A DNA stretch of 18,892 bases from Holosporales bacterium (lineage in GTDB: Bacteria > Pseudomonadota > Alphaproteobacteria > RUG11792), in assembly GCA_031262205.1 (NCBI GenBank), contig JAISID010000077.1, forward strand, positions 1 to 18,892, written 5' to 3'. Below, in pieces: positions 6,339-13,282 of the stretch. The position numbers and the translations under genes are program-made. The notes under the pieces are model-generated. The model worked only from the letters and a program-made list of their open reading frames with translations. It did not search any database and was not told the DNA's origin. How positions within the stretch are numbered: position 1 is the stretch's first letter; every line of letters starts with the position of its first letter.

Positions 6339-7277
6339 CTACTCTTTCAAATATTTGCCGAGGATTTTATCGATTTTAGGAGTATTCTTAATCCTATTGT
6401 GCCAATAAGGTATGCAGATTATTGGTATGGCTAAAGCCTTTTCAGGTTCATTACTAAATCTGTCAAAGTTATATAATAATGCGTCCTTTTCCTTATTTAT
6501 TTGCTCTTCTATATACTGTTGGTCTTTATACCAGTGTTTTGCTTCCCCAAGGTTCATAATGCTAAGTAAATTGCTGTATTCGTTATTTTTTTCATATGAG
6601 TTTAAAATACTACCGTCGCATGTATAAATCAAATCAACAAGCATATTTTGTAAAAAGCTATACTTGTTAATATTTTTCTCAATACAATCAATAATTTCAG
6701 AGTTATTCATAGGTTTTTCTGTTCCTGCTTCATCTTTTTTATAAAAAATCTTATTTTCCATTGCGAAGATGCAAGAAAAAACCTTATCTGATTCAGCGCT
6801 ATTATAACGAAGCGAACCAATTTGAAATCCACAAGATGTTTGAGCGATTCCAGGTAGTAAATTATATACTGAGTTTAAATTTTTGATGGCATCGTCAAAT
6901 GTGTTCCAGTTCAATGTTTTTTCCACTTGAACAACGCCGAAAACCGCATCAATAGAAATATATGAAACGGAATCATCCCCTTTCTCATTTATTAAAAAAC
7001 CGTTTAAACAACGTTTATCATAAAATATAATGTCAATTTCATTTGAGTGTTTTTCACCATCTCTATCAAATATTATTCCACGAGTAATCCCGACGTATTC
7101 TGGAAGGATGGAAAGGAAAAAATTCTTAAATGCTAACTCCGGAATTTGACCAGATTCAGGGATTCTTTTGAGAGCTATCATAGTATTAGCCGTCTCACGT
7201 TCCGCCAAGAATTTCGAGTAATATTGTTTAAAAATTCTTTTAAAAATTTCCACTGAGGAAAGTTCTTGTCTAGTCAT
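6339..7277 (-). CDS. DUF6602-like protein, putative PD-(D/E)xK-type nuclease
   Basis: The 312-residue protein resembles DUF6602-type proteins: after a helical N-terminus come the block FFLSILPEYVGITRGIIFD (53-71), the acidic strand NEIDIIFYD (79-87, Asp82) and the strand VFGVVQVEKTLN (112-123). This order fits a PD-(D/E)xK nuclease core. The usual E-x-K is replaced by Q117-V-E119-K120, so catalysis is uncertain. Such domains often occur in defence or restriction-like genes, but no methylase or other defence gene is adjacent. The ATG at 7277 overlaps the purB stop by 8 bases (ATGACTAG) with GGGAAA upstream, so it is translationally coupled to purB; a start 13 codons further upstream would overlap more. 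The gene is visibly more AT-rich than purB, which suggests acquisition. Confidence 0.6.
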   Translation of the reverse strand: MTRQELSSVEIFKRIFKQYYSKFLAERETANTMIALKRIPESGQIPELAFKNFFLSILPEYVGITRGIIFDRDGEKHSNEIDIIFYDKRCLNGFLINEKGDDSVSYISIDAVFGVVQVEKTLNWNTFDDAIKNLNSVYNLLPGIAQTSCGFQIGSLRYNSAESDKVFSCIFAMENKIFYKKDEAGTEKPMNNSEIIDCIEKNINKYSFLQNMLVDLIYTCDGSILNSYEKNNEYSNLLSIMNLGEAKHWYKDQQYIEEQINKEKDALLYNFDRFSNEPEKALAIPIICIPYWHNRIKNTPKIDKILGKYLKE

Positions 7278-8745
7278 TATGCGTTTTCCCTGTTTTATAT
7301 TTTGACTTAATTTCATCTATCGCTTGTTCGGCTTTTTGAGCGGCGTTTAATGCGATTACATCGGCGTCGCCTATGAAATCTTTCAAGTCGCTCGTGAGAA
7401 TTTTTTCAGTTTCCAGCGGTAATTTTAGTTGTCGAACTAAATCAAAATATTGTTCTCGCGTTAGGTATTTCCCTTGAGTTCGTTTCATAACGTCGAAGTA
7501 AGCATCCTCGCGGCCGTATAGACGCATCGCCATGTTCAAGGCCTCGGAGAATACTTCGTAATGGTTTTCCAATTCCTTGTCGCAGTTTTTTTCGTTAATA
7601 GAAACGCTGGCGAGTTGTTTTGAAAGATGATTAATGCAGATTAGACTAATCGCCATTAATTCGCCGTATGAACGTTCCGCAGAATGGTAGCCTATGCTGT
7701 TCTCGAGCATTTGTCCCTTTAAAGCCAATTTAGCCGCCGAAAGCTGATTGACATACCGAATAACGAAACTTTCCACGGCCTCCGGTCTCCAAGGGTTGGG
7801 CGGTTTATGCGCCATGACGGACGAACCTACGGCGTCGTTTTTAATCGATAGGCGATCTAGCAAAACGCCGTCGCGAATTTGGTTCGAAAGATTATACAAC
7901 GTTAAATTATATTGTTCGATGCGGTTAAACAGAGCGATTACGCTTGAGTGCAAAGTCGTCTGGTTCGCGGCTTCTACGTAGTCTAAGTCGAAACTGTTTA
8001 TAAACTTTTCAGAATATTTACGAATGTCAAACTTTGGTAAAATAAGTTTAAACGTGTTATGATTGCCAACCGGTCCCCCGAACTTTGACGATAAACGAAT
8101 ATCGCGTACGGCCTTTATGTGATCTACTAAGTCGCTTAATATAACGGCGTATTGTTTTCCCGCCGTGGTTGGGGAGGCCGAGATTCCATGAGTTTTTCCA
8201 AGAACCGTCGTCTTCGCGTATTGTTTCGATAATGCCGAGAGTTGGCGAGCAAGCCCTATAGCTTGCGGAAGCCAGACGTTTTCGATCGCTTCTCTTAGCA
8301 TCAAATTATAGGCGACGTTGCCGACGTCTTCCGACGTTAATCCAAAATGAACGTACTCGGAGAGACGATCTAATCCTTTACTTTTCAGTATGTCGACGAT
8401 TGCAAGCTCCATAGCTTTAACATCGTGATCCGTCGGTTTTTTCCCGTTTTTGCCGACGTGTTCGTAAACGTACGCGTCGACGGGAGAGAACTCCGCTTCG
8501 ACCTCGTCTAATTTATCCGCGTCTTCTTTTGAAAGATTGGGAAGACAAATTTCCTTTTTAGCGAGGTTTTCGACATGAGTTCTAAAGTCCGTTTCCATAA
8601 GAAGATATTTCAGCCATTTTAACTCTACGCGAACTCTATATTTATAAAGGGCGGCTTCCGAAAAGTAATCGCGTAACGGAGCGGTCAAGCGGCTTTGTCT
8701 GCCGTCGAAAATTGAAATATTGTATAAACTTTCTTCGGGATTCAT
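7270..8745 (-). CDS. purB: adenylosuccinate lyase
   Basis: This fumarase/aspartase-superfamily enzyme releases fumarate from SAICAR and from adenylosuccinate in purine synthesis. The 491-residue product has the E. coli-type layout: substrate block HFGLTSEDVGN (133-143), GKTHGISASPTTAGK (183-197) with His186, and the superfamily signature loop GSSVMAHKPPNP (307-318) with the catalytic serine pair region. In enzymes I know, the loop reads M-P-H-K-x-N-P. Here it reads M-A-H-K-P-P-N-P, one residue longer and without the first Pro. The protein is also longer than the 456-residue E. coli enzyme, with an insertion-like region at about 70-108 and a long C-terminus. The next gene overlaps its stop. 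No clear Shine-Dalgarno precedes the ATG. Confidence 0.92.
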   Translation of the reverse strand: MNPEESLYNISIFDGRQSRLTAPLRDYFSEAALYKYRVRVELKWLKYLLMETDFRTHVENLAKKEICLPNLSKEDADKLDEVEAEFSPVDAYVYEHVGKNGKKPTDHDVKAMELAIVDILKSKGLDRLSEYVHFGLTSEDVGNVAYNLMLREAIENVWLPQAIGLARQLSALSKQYAKTTVLGKTHGISASPTTAGKQYAVILSDLVDHIKAVRDIRLSSKFGGPVGNHNTFKLILPKFDIRKYSEKFINSFDLDYVEAANQTTLHSSVIALFNRIEQYNLTLYNLSNQIRDGVLLDRLSIKNDAVGSSVMAHKPPNPWRPEAVESFVIRYVNQLSAAKLALKGQMLENSIGYHSAERSYGELMAISLICINHLSKQLASVSINEKNCDKELENHYEVFSEALNMAMRLYGREDAYFDVMKRTQGKYLTREQYFDLVRQLKLPLETEKILTSDLKDFIGDADVIALNAAQKAEQAIDEIKSKYKTGKTHND

Positions 8746-9007
8746 TTAAAACGCTTTTCATCTAAGTACTAATTCTCACCGTTTTTACTATAATCGATTA
8801 GCTCTAAAGACGCCACGAGTTTCCAAAGTAGGCGAGGCGTTCTTTCTCAAGGTATGGTTCTATTTATTAATTATTTACGGAAATATACCGTGCATATATT
8901 AGCGGGAGGCGGCAATGGTCCAACGCCATGATTTTTAAGTAGAAATGCATTAGTTGGAATGTAGTTTATCATAGCTGGAGTTCTGGGATGAGGGTATGTC
9001 CTAAGCA

Positions 9008-9565
9008 ATGCAAGAAGTGCCATCGCTAAAAACCGTAGAAAAGTCAAGACAAAGGCTTTTTAGTACGATAGGAAAAGTAGATAAAAAGGGAGGAGAATTA
9101 CTTGAATCTCTTGGTCTTGAACGTCAAGCTCCAGTTGCTGTCGCTAAGTCTAAAACGCCTCAAGCTGCTCGCCAAGCCCTGATGGATAGAATAGATAGAA
9201 TACAAGCTACGGTCCATGATCTCGCCCAACCGTCTCAAGAACAAGGTGATAAAAACGCAGAGGTAAGACAATCTCTTTTGACTGGAACATTAATAGAACA
9301 AATTCACGAGGGTACTCTTCACGCTACCGCCGAGCTTAGAGCCGCTCTAGTTCCTCTTCTACAAGACCAAGATGTCGGCGGAAGATTAAACGCAGCCCGG
9401 GCGTTAGGAAGAATTGTAGAAGCACATCCTAAGTTTGCTACCGAAAGGCTTAAGGTTGCTCTAGTGCGTCTTCTACAAGACCCAAGTCCCTCCGTAAGAA
9501 TAATCGTAGAATTGACGTTAAGAAGAATGTGCGACGTAGGGCATGATCTTTTTCCCGCAGATTAG
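9008..9565 (+). CDS. HEAT-repeat protein of unknown function
   Basis: The 185-residue protein is helical and lacks a signal peptide. The C-terminal half holds two HEAT-like units of 38 residues, at about 107-144 and 145-178, each with the pattern (L/V)xALVxLLQD, a short turn, then a helix ending in Arg-rich text. The units share close DNA identity (GCTCTAGT and CTTCTACAAGACC at 9344 and 9458), so the duplication is recent or under conversion. The N-terminal half is charged and helical and may form a coiled coil. HEAT arrays bind proteins; the partner is unknown. An in-frame TAA lies 6 bases upstream of the ATG, which fixes the start; GAGGG is 15 bases away, a poor ribosome site. It stands alone between oppositely transcribed genes. 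Confidence 0.7.
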   Translation: MQEVPSLKTVEKSRQRLFSTIGKVDKKGGELLESLGLERQAPVAVAKSKTPQAARQALMDRIDRIQATVHDLAQPSQEQGDKNAEVRQSLLTGTLIEQIHEGTLHATAELRAALVPLLQDQDVGGRLNAARALGRIVEAHPKFATERLKVALVRLLQDPSPSVRIIVELTLRRMCDVGHDLFPAD

Positions 9566-9632
9566 TTCTACAATAGACAGACTTATTAGGGATATATAAA
9601 TGGATTAAATGATACTATCCTTAATCATATAA

Positions 9633-9663
9633 AGAGAGGTTCTTGTAAGATAAAATCCTCTCT
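9633..9663. terminator. hairpin, possible terminator of the HEAT-repeat gene
   Basis: AGAGAGG and CCTCTCT form a perfect 7-bp stem around a 17-base loop, 68 bases after the HEAT-gene stop. No clean T-run follows (AACTATATTCT), so its strength as an intrinsic terminator is doubtful. Confidence 0.3.
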
Positions 9664-9829
9664 AACTATATTCTACTTCTCTTATAGCTTAGTAGTTTTT
9701 CCCTTTAACAACGCTTACTCTAGAAATATTCCTTAATATATAATAGTTAGCGCATTAAGAGTTCTTACAATAAATAGAGAATAATACCTTAACGTTAAAT
9801 AACTGAGTTAGAAGGCAAATTAGATCCTC

Positions 9830-9985
9830 ATAAATATTATCTGGGGAGGGTTTCCAGTCATATAAGTCTGGTTTCTCGTTGTTAACATTGGTATCCTTGG
9901 ATACCAAGGAGGGGGGCTTCACGACGCGAGCTTTGAGAATGCCGTAAGTTAGGAATCGTTCTCCAACAAGAGACGGCGATCTTAT
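9830..9985 (-). repeat. dispersed element, copy B
   Basis: This is the second copy of the element at 400-550, in opposite orientation. On the + strand here, TAAATATTAT, AGTCTGGTTTCTC and GTTAACAT (9830-9888) repeat the minus strand of copy A; TTATAAG and GGAATC landmarks continue to about 9985. The two copies differ by small indels. Confidence 0.6.
9888..9907. repeat. 20-bp palindrome
   Basis: TTGGTATCC and its reverse complement GGATACCAA are separated by only TT. A 2-base loop is too tight for a good hairpin, so a protein-binding site or recombination site fits better. It lies inside copy B and inside the 91-codon frame, and copy A does not keep it. Confidence 0.45.
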
Positions 9986-10030
9986 AAGTACGATATTTAA
10001 TTGCCGATTAAAGGATTTGGATCCCCAAAA

Positions 10031-11353
10031 TTACTTCGCCGTCTTTTCCAATATCGCCGCTTTTTTATTCCAAGTTAAGCTCAATAACGCCGCGCTGGCC
10101 AAAGCGGTGAATATAATTGCAAAAAATACGCTGTTCCAACCGTAATGATCGACTAATAATCCCGTTCCGACTCCAGAAAACGCCATTCCCGCATAACCTA
10201 AGGTTCCGGTAAATCCGTTGGCGGTCGCCGCGACTTTTTTAGACGTAAAATCAGTTGCGGCTATCCCTATCAAAAGCTGAGGACCGCTTGTTACGAACCC
10301 GACGCAGAACATGCATATCGAGCATATGCTTTGCGAATTTGAAGCTAATAATAACGCGACTGGCGCTACTAACGCTATCATGCACATAGTGGAAATCGGT
10401 CCTCTTCGTCCTTTGAAGACTTTGTCGGACAAATATCCCGAGCCGATTCCTCCGATCAAACCCGCCGCGTCAAGCAGGATCATTTGCCAAGTCGTTTGGC
10501 ACATGGAAATTCCTCTTTCCATTAAGAATGTGGGACCCCAAGTTAAAAACGTCGTTTTGCAAAAGTATAGAAAGAAATTTGCGACGCTTACGATCCAGAC
10601 AAATTTATTGCTAAGCGCCGTTTTTAAAATTTCTACATAGGTTAGTCTAGGTTCTGTTGAGTCTTCATTTCCCGTTTCGATTCCCGCCATTTTTTCAATC
10701 GACGGCAAGTTTAACGATTCCGGCGTGTCTCTTAATCTATTAAATATCAGAATTGAAGATAAAATCGCTAAAATTGCAGGTATGAAGAATAAATATCTCC
10801 AGCTGATGAAATAAGGCAAAACGACCATGGCTAAAAGAGCGGTCGACATTCTTCCAATTTCGTGAGACGAACTCCACAGAGACCATCTTGTTCCTATTTC
10901 AACGGGGCTGAACCAGTGTTTTAGAAGCTTCACGCTCGACGGCACTCCAACCGCTTGGAAACAATAGTTTAAAGACCAAAATATAATGAACGCGGGTATC
11001 GTGGAACTTAAACCCATAAATATGTTCATAACAGCGGATAAGAATAATCCGACGCTCATTATATACCTTACGTTGTTTCTGTCGGCTATCATGCCAAAGA
11101 GGCATTTTAGTATTCCGTATAGAACGACTGGGATTGATATGACTAGTCCGATGTCCGTCTTTGTGTAATGCAAATCGGATAGCATGCCCGGAATCGCGTA
11201 AGAGAAGTTTTGCTTTACTAAATAGAACGTCGAATATCCTATTATTATGGAATATAGCGTTCTTAATCGCCAGTATCTAAAGGTTTTTTTACATTCCTCA
11301 GAATACGGCGATTTACTTGCACTTTTTTTTTCTTGCTCTGTTTTTAGCGACAT
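10031..11353 (-). CDS. MFS transporter of the organophosphate:phosphate antiporter family (GlpT/UhpT/UhpC-like)
   Basis: The 440-residue inner-membrane protein has about 12 transmembrane segments and family landmarks: RYWRLRTLYSIIIGYSTFY (26-44), GMIADRNNVR after the second segment, WFSPVEIGTRWSLW at about 147-160, RDTPES at 208-213, WGPTFL, and SDKVFKGRRGP in the second half. Family members exchange glycerol-3-phosphate, hexose-6-phosphates or related anions for phosphate; chlamydiae use one to take up host glucose-6-phosphate. The two substrate arginines of GlpT/UhpT correspond by my recalled alignment to Lys47 (LVKQNF) and Lys266 (YFCKTTFLTW), so the substrate cannot be predicted. The start has a perfect AAGGAGG (11361-11367) 7 bases upstream. 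The gene overlaps the preceding 66-codon frame by 10 bases. Confidence 0.9.
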   Translation of the reverse strand: MSLKTEQEKKSASKSPYSEECKKTFRYWRLRTLYSIIIGYSTFYLVKQNFSYAIPGMLSDLHYTKTDIGLVISIPVVLYGILKCLFGMIADRNNVRYIMSVGLFLSAVMNIFMGLSSTIPAFIIFWSLNYCFQAVGVPSSVKLLKHWFSPVEIGTRWSLWSSSHEIGRMSTALLAMVVLPYFISWRYLFFIPAILAILSSILIFNRLRDTPESLNLPSIEKMAGIETGNEDSTEPRLTYVEILKTALSNKFVWIVSVANFFLYFCKTTFLTWGPTFLMERGISMCQTTWQMILLDAAGLIGGIGSGYLSDKVFKGRRGPISTMCMIALVAPVALLLASNSQSICSICMFCVGFVTSGPQLLIGIAATDFTSKKVAATANGFTGTLGYAGMAFSGVGTGLLVDHYGWNSVFFAIIFTALASAALLSLTWNKKAAILEKTAK

Positions 11354-11544
11354 GGCGAAGCCTCCTTAGTTTTACAGCGATTTGGGGTTGAAGATTTGTT
11401 TTGGTTTTTCGTTAATTTTAGGTAATTTTTGTTATAAAACTTTGTATCGGTTTTATCGTCGGCAAACAAAAACACCCAGACGGTTTCTGAAACCGAATCT
11501 TGAATTGAAGAATAAAGAAACGAAAAATCCGTTCTTTTAGACAT
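11344..11544 (-). CDS. 66-residue upstream protein or leader of the transporter operon
   Basis: The ATG at 11544 lies about 20 bases after the predicted start of a strong promoter, with a modest AGG ribosome site. The product begins MSKRTDFSFLYSS, has a hydrophobic patch SETVWVFLFAD and a polar, Lys/Asn-rich tail. No family is recognised and there is no signal peptide. Its last codons contain the transporter's AAGGAGG, and its TAA lies 10 bases inside the transporter gene in another frame, so translation of the two is probably coupled. It could be a real small protein or a regulatory leader. Confidence 0.45.
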   Translation of the reverse strand: MSKRTDFSFLYSSIQDSVSETVWVFLFADDKTDTKFYNKNYLKLTKNQNKSSTPNRCKTKEASPCR

Positions 11545-11555
11545 GTATTAGACCT

Positions 11556-11574
11556 ATACCGTCCAAAATGGTAT
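11556..11574. promoter_or_regulatory. inverted repeat over the transporter-operon promoter
   Basis: ATACC-N9-GGTAT starts downstream of the predicted transcription start and reaches the edge of the -10 box, a typical position for a repressor site. The arms are only 5 bp, so this is tentative. Confidence 0.25.
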
Positions 11575-11601
11575 TATTTGTTATTTTTAACGTTTTGTCA
11601 A
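11573..11601 (-). promoter_or_regulatory. strong sigma-70-type promoter for the transporter operon
   Basis: On the minus strand there is a perfect -35 TTGACA (11596-11601), a 17-base spacer and a -10 AATAAT (11573-11578). It is the closest match to the sigma-70 consensus I saw in the window. It drives the 66-codon frame and the transporter. Confidence 0.7.
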
Positions 11602-12060
11602 GAGAAAACTTATAAACGTCGCCGCCTCGTTAATTATGTTAATTTCACTAGTTTTGCTAATTTTGCGAATCGGAATCTGGATTTAATGTTTGTAAAAAGG
11701 AGTTATTTTACGATGCGGTAAATGGATTTGAATTCATAGGGAAGGCATAGCTTTATTGATAAAAATGGAATCAATTAAGTAGCGAATAATCTAGAATTAT
11801 TCTATTTTGCAATACTGATGTCCAGTTGAGAAAAAAAGCAAAAACTTCTGCTAACTCCGATTAAATGAATTTTTCATTTTCGATAGCGTCTTATACAAAA
11901 TGTCGAAATTAAACAATAATTTTTAGGGGATCATACCCTAACGCCTTAAAATCTCATTTGTAGCTAATCATCCTAATCAGCGATTTTTTAGCTCATTTCA
12001 GTTTGGTTTCTTGTATACAACTGTTGCTTATAACGGATACCAATGGACAAATCCCCATTT
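11602..12060. other. intergenic stretch without a supported gene
   Basis: This AT-rich stretch has stops in all frames. It holds a 16-codon hydrophobic frame (MLISLVLLILRIGIWI) without a ribosome site and an isolated AAAAAGGAG near 11695 followed only by ATG-CGG-TAA. The segment around 12030 shares GGATACCAATG with copy B of the dispersed element on one strand, too short to call. Nothing else is supported. Confidence 0.5.
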
Positions 12061-12061
12061 T

Positions 12062-12316
12062 TTAACTACACATCGCAATCTTTTGATTGTCAGAGATTTC
12101 GTCATTCATATAATATGCCCAATTCCTTCCACTAGAACCGGTATATCCTTTAATTTTATAGCTCCTTAATCTATTTCTTTACATTTTTAGGCAGAAATCC
12201 TTCTTCCTTCGGAACTATAAGCACATGTATTTCCTTAACCCTATCATTTCATAAACCTGCCTACCAAAGTATACACGTGTAAAGTTGTGTCTTTTTATAC
12301 TTATTCTCAGACATAG
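12062..12316 (-). pseudogene. decayed gene downstream of the small secreted protein
   Basis: On the minus strand a possible start (MSENKYKKTQLYTCILW, ATG near 12314) is cut by stops. Further on, the frames give coding-like runs such as VKEIHVLIVPKEEGFLPKN, then LKDIPVLVEGIGHI in another frame, then YYMNDEISDNQKIAMC in a third. A single ancestral frame broken by point stops and small indels would explain this. Family unknown. Confidence 0.35.
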
Positions 12317-12328
12317 CTCTTTGTCAAA

Positions 12329-12715
12329 CTAAATCTTATCTCCAGCTGGAGTTCCATCACACTTTAGAATATCAGCATATTGTGATTCAGCCCATCCGTA
12401 GCCGGCACGAGTATCTATTCCAACTGCGACTTGTCTTGAATATTTTCCTTCTATGACTTCTTTCAATCTACGAATAGCGTCTGTAAGTTCTTTCATAGCT
12501 TGTTCCGGTGGCAAATCAAAAGTTACTCTGCGTGAAGTCGTAGAAACGGAAGTACAAGGATGTCGTATTCCTGCCATAGAATACATCTCCAGTACAGCTT
12601 CGTTTATTTGAGCTATACTTTTATGGAAGTCTCCGGTGTTTGATGCTCCTATACAATTACTCCCTGTGATTAACATTGCGATAACTAAACTTAATTTAAT
12701 TAAAAAATTTTTCAT
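12329..12715 (-). CDS. small exported protein of unknown family
   Basis: The 128-residue product starts MKNFLIKLSLVIAMLITG, a Sec signal peptide with likely cleavage after CIGA at about residue 24; the residue before Cys21 is Asn, so a lipoprotein is unlikely. The mature part (about 104 residues) has a helix around 28-48, a Cys54/Cys119 pair that could form a disulfide, and a helical middle EQAMKELTDAIRRLKEVIE. No family is recognised. It has its own promoter and a hairpin just upstream of the start. AAAGAG lies very close to the ATG as a possible ribosome site. It probably acts in the periplasm or outside the cell. Confidence 0.65.
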   Translation of the reverse strand: MKNFLIKLSLVIAMLITGSNCIGASNTGDFHKSIAQINEAVLEMYSMAGIRHPCTSVSTTSRRVTFDLPPEQAMKELTDAIRRLKEVIEGKYSRQVAVGIDTRAGYGWAESQYADILKCDGTPAGDKI

Positions 12716-12729
12716 ACTCTTTACTTTCT

Positions 12730-12749
12730 GCGATTAACCAGATAATCGC
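12730..12749. promoter_or_regulatory. hairpin in the leader of the small secreted protein gene
   Basis: GCGATTA and TAATCGC form a perfect 7-bp stem around a 6-base loop, 14 bases upstream of the ATG at 12715. It lies in the predicted 5' leader and could affect mRNA stability or ribosome access, or bind a protein. Confidence 0.4.
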
Positions 12750-12782
12750 TCCCCATAGAAATAATTATCTAAACTTATTATC

Positions 12783-12811
12783 ATTATGACATAAACTTAA
12801 ATTTAATACAA
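12783..12811 (-). promoter_or_regulatory. promoter of the small secreted protein gene
   Basis: The -35 TTGTAT (12806-12811), 17-base spacer and -10 CATAAT (12783-12788) on the minus strand predict a leader of about 60 bases. Confidence 0.4.
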
Positions 12812-12967
12812 TGACAGATTTTCTTCTCAATGTCTTACAGACTGAATTTCGTATTGACAGAACATAAAAACATAGCTGAGAGGTAAACGAAGCTAAAGCA
12901 TGAATACCAGATGAAACATATTCGACGAATTTGTCTAATCTATCGACGTTAAGTAATAGTTCAAAAT

Positions 12968-13279
12968 CTAAAACAACCCCGGGAGGCCGACGACGCCCGT
13001 CGCTTCCTTCATGCCGTCTTCATACATTTTATCGGCCTTTTGTTTCGCGTCTGCGAAGGCGGCGACGATCAAATCTTCAAGCAAGTCTTTTTCGTTTGGG
13101 TTTACGACTTCTTTATCTATTGAAATTGATTTTACCTCGCCTTTTAAAGTCATTAAGATAGAAACCGCTCCGCTGCCTGATGTTCCAGTCGTCTCTTTCT
13201 TTTCCAGCTCTTTTTGCGTTTCGGCGACTTTTGCTTGTAGTTTCTGAGCTTTAGCTAACATTTGCTGAATATTGTTCAT
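12968..13279 (-). CDS. ybaB: YbaB/EbfC-family nucleoid-associated protein
   Basis: The 103-residue protein has the family layout: N-terminal coiled helix MNNIQQMLAKAQKLQ with alternating Gln/Lys, a three-strand core with GSGAVSILMTLKGEVKSISID, then DLLEDLIVAAFADAKQKA and a C-terminal end with GLPGLF. YbaB proteins form dimers that bind DNA without strong specificity. In many genomes the gene lies between dnaX and recR; here it is the last gene of the accB-accC-pgeF operon, 3 bases after the pgeF stop. Its ribosome site AAAGGA lies in the end of pgeF. Base use is like its neighbours. Confidence 0.95.
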   Translation of the reverse strand: MNNIQQMLAKAQKLQAKVAETQKELEKKETTGTSGSGAVSILMTLKGEVKSISIDKEVVNPNEKDLLEDLIVAAFADAKQKADKMYEDGMKEATGVVGLPGLF

Positions 13280-13282
13280 ACG

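Larger units (their letters stand above)
9755..10030 (-). pseudogene. 91-codon stop-free frame following the transporter (copy B frame)
   Basis: Directly after the transporter's TAA, and in the same frame, 91 codons run without a stop to the TAA at 9755-9757. Such a length is unlikely by chance in AT-rich sequence. The text looks protein-like: LIRSPSLVGERFLTYGILK, then PPSLVSKDTNVNNEKPDLY and SPDNIYEDL. There is no ATG, GTG or TTG near the 5' end; the first GTG and TTG lie about 50 codons in. Parts match the + strand frame at 480-659. It may be a truncated gene or a readthrough extension of the transporter, or it may be the coding remnant of a dispersed element. No family is recognised. The interval 9566-9754 before it shows nothing besides the hairpin at 9633. 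Confidence 0.45.

Noticed and set aside
8810..8845. ACGCC/GGCGT stem followed by TTCTTTCTC, a possible terminator
   Set aside because: The stem has only 5 bp with a loop of about 20 bases, and no + strand gene ends upstream of it.
11636..11686. Short hydrophobic frame MLISLVLLILRIGIWI, like a type I toxin peptide
   Set aside because: Only 16 codons, no ribosome site, no antisense promoter or conserved neighbour was seen.
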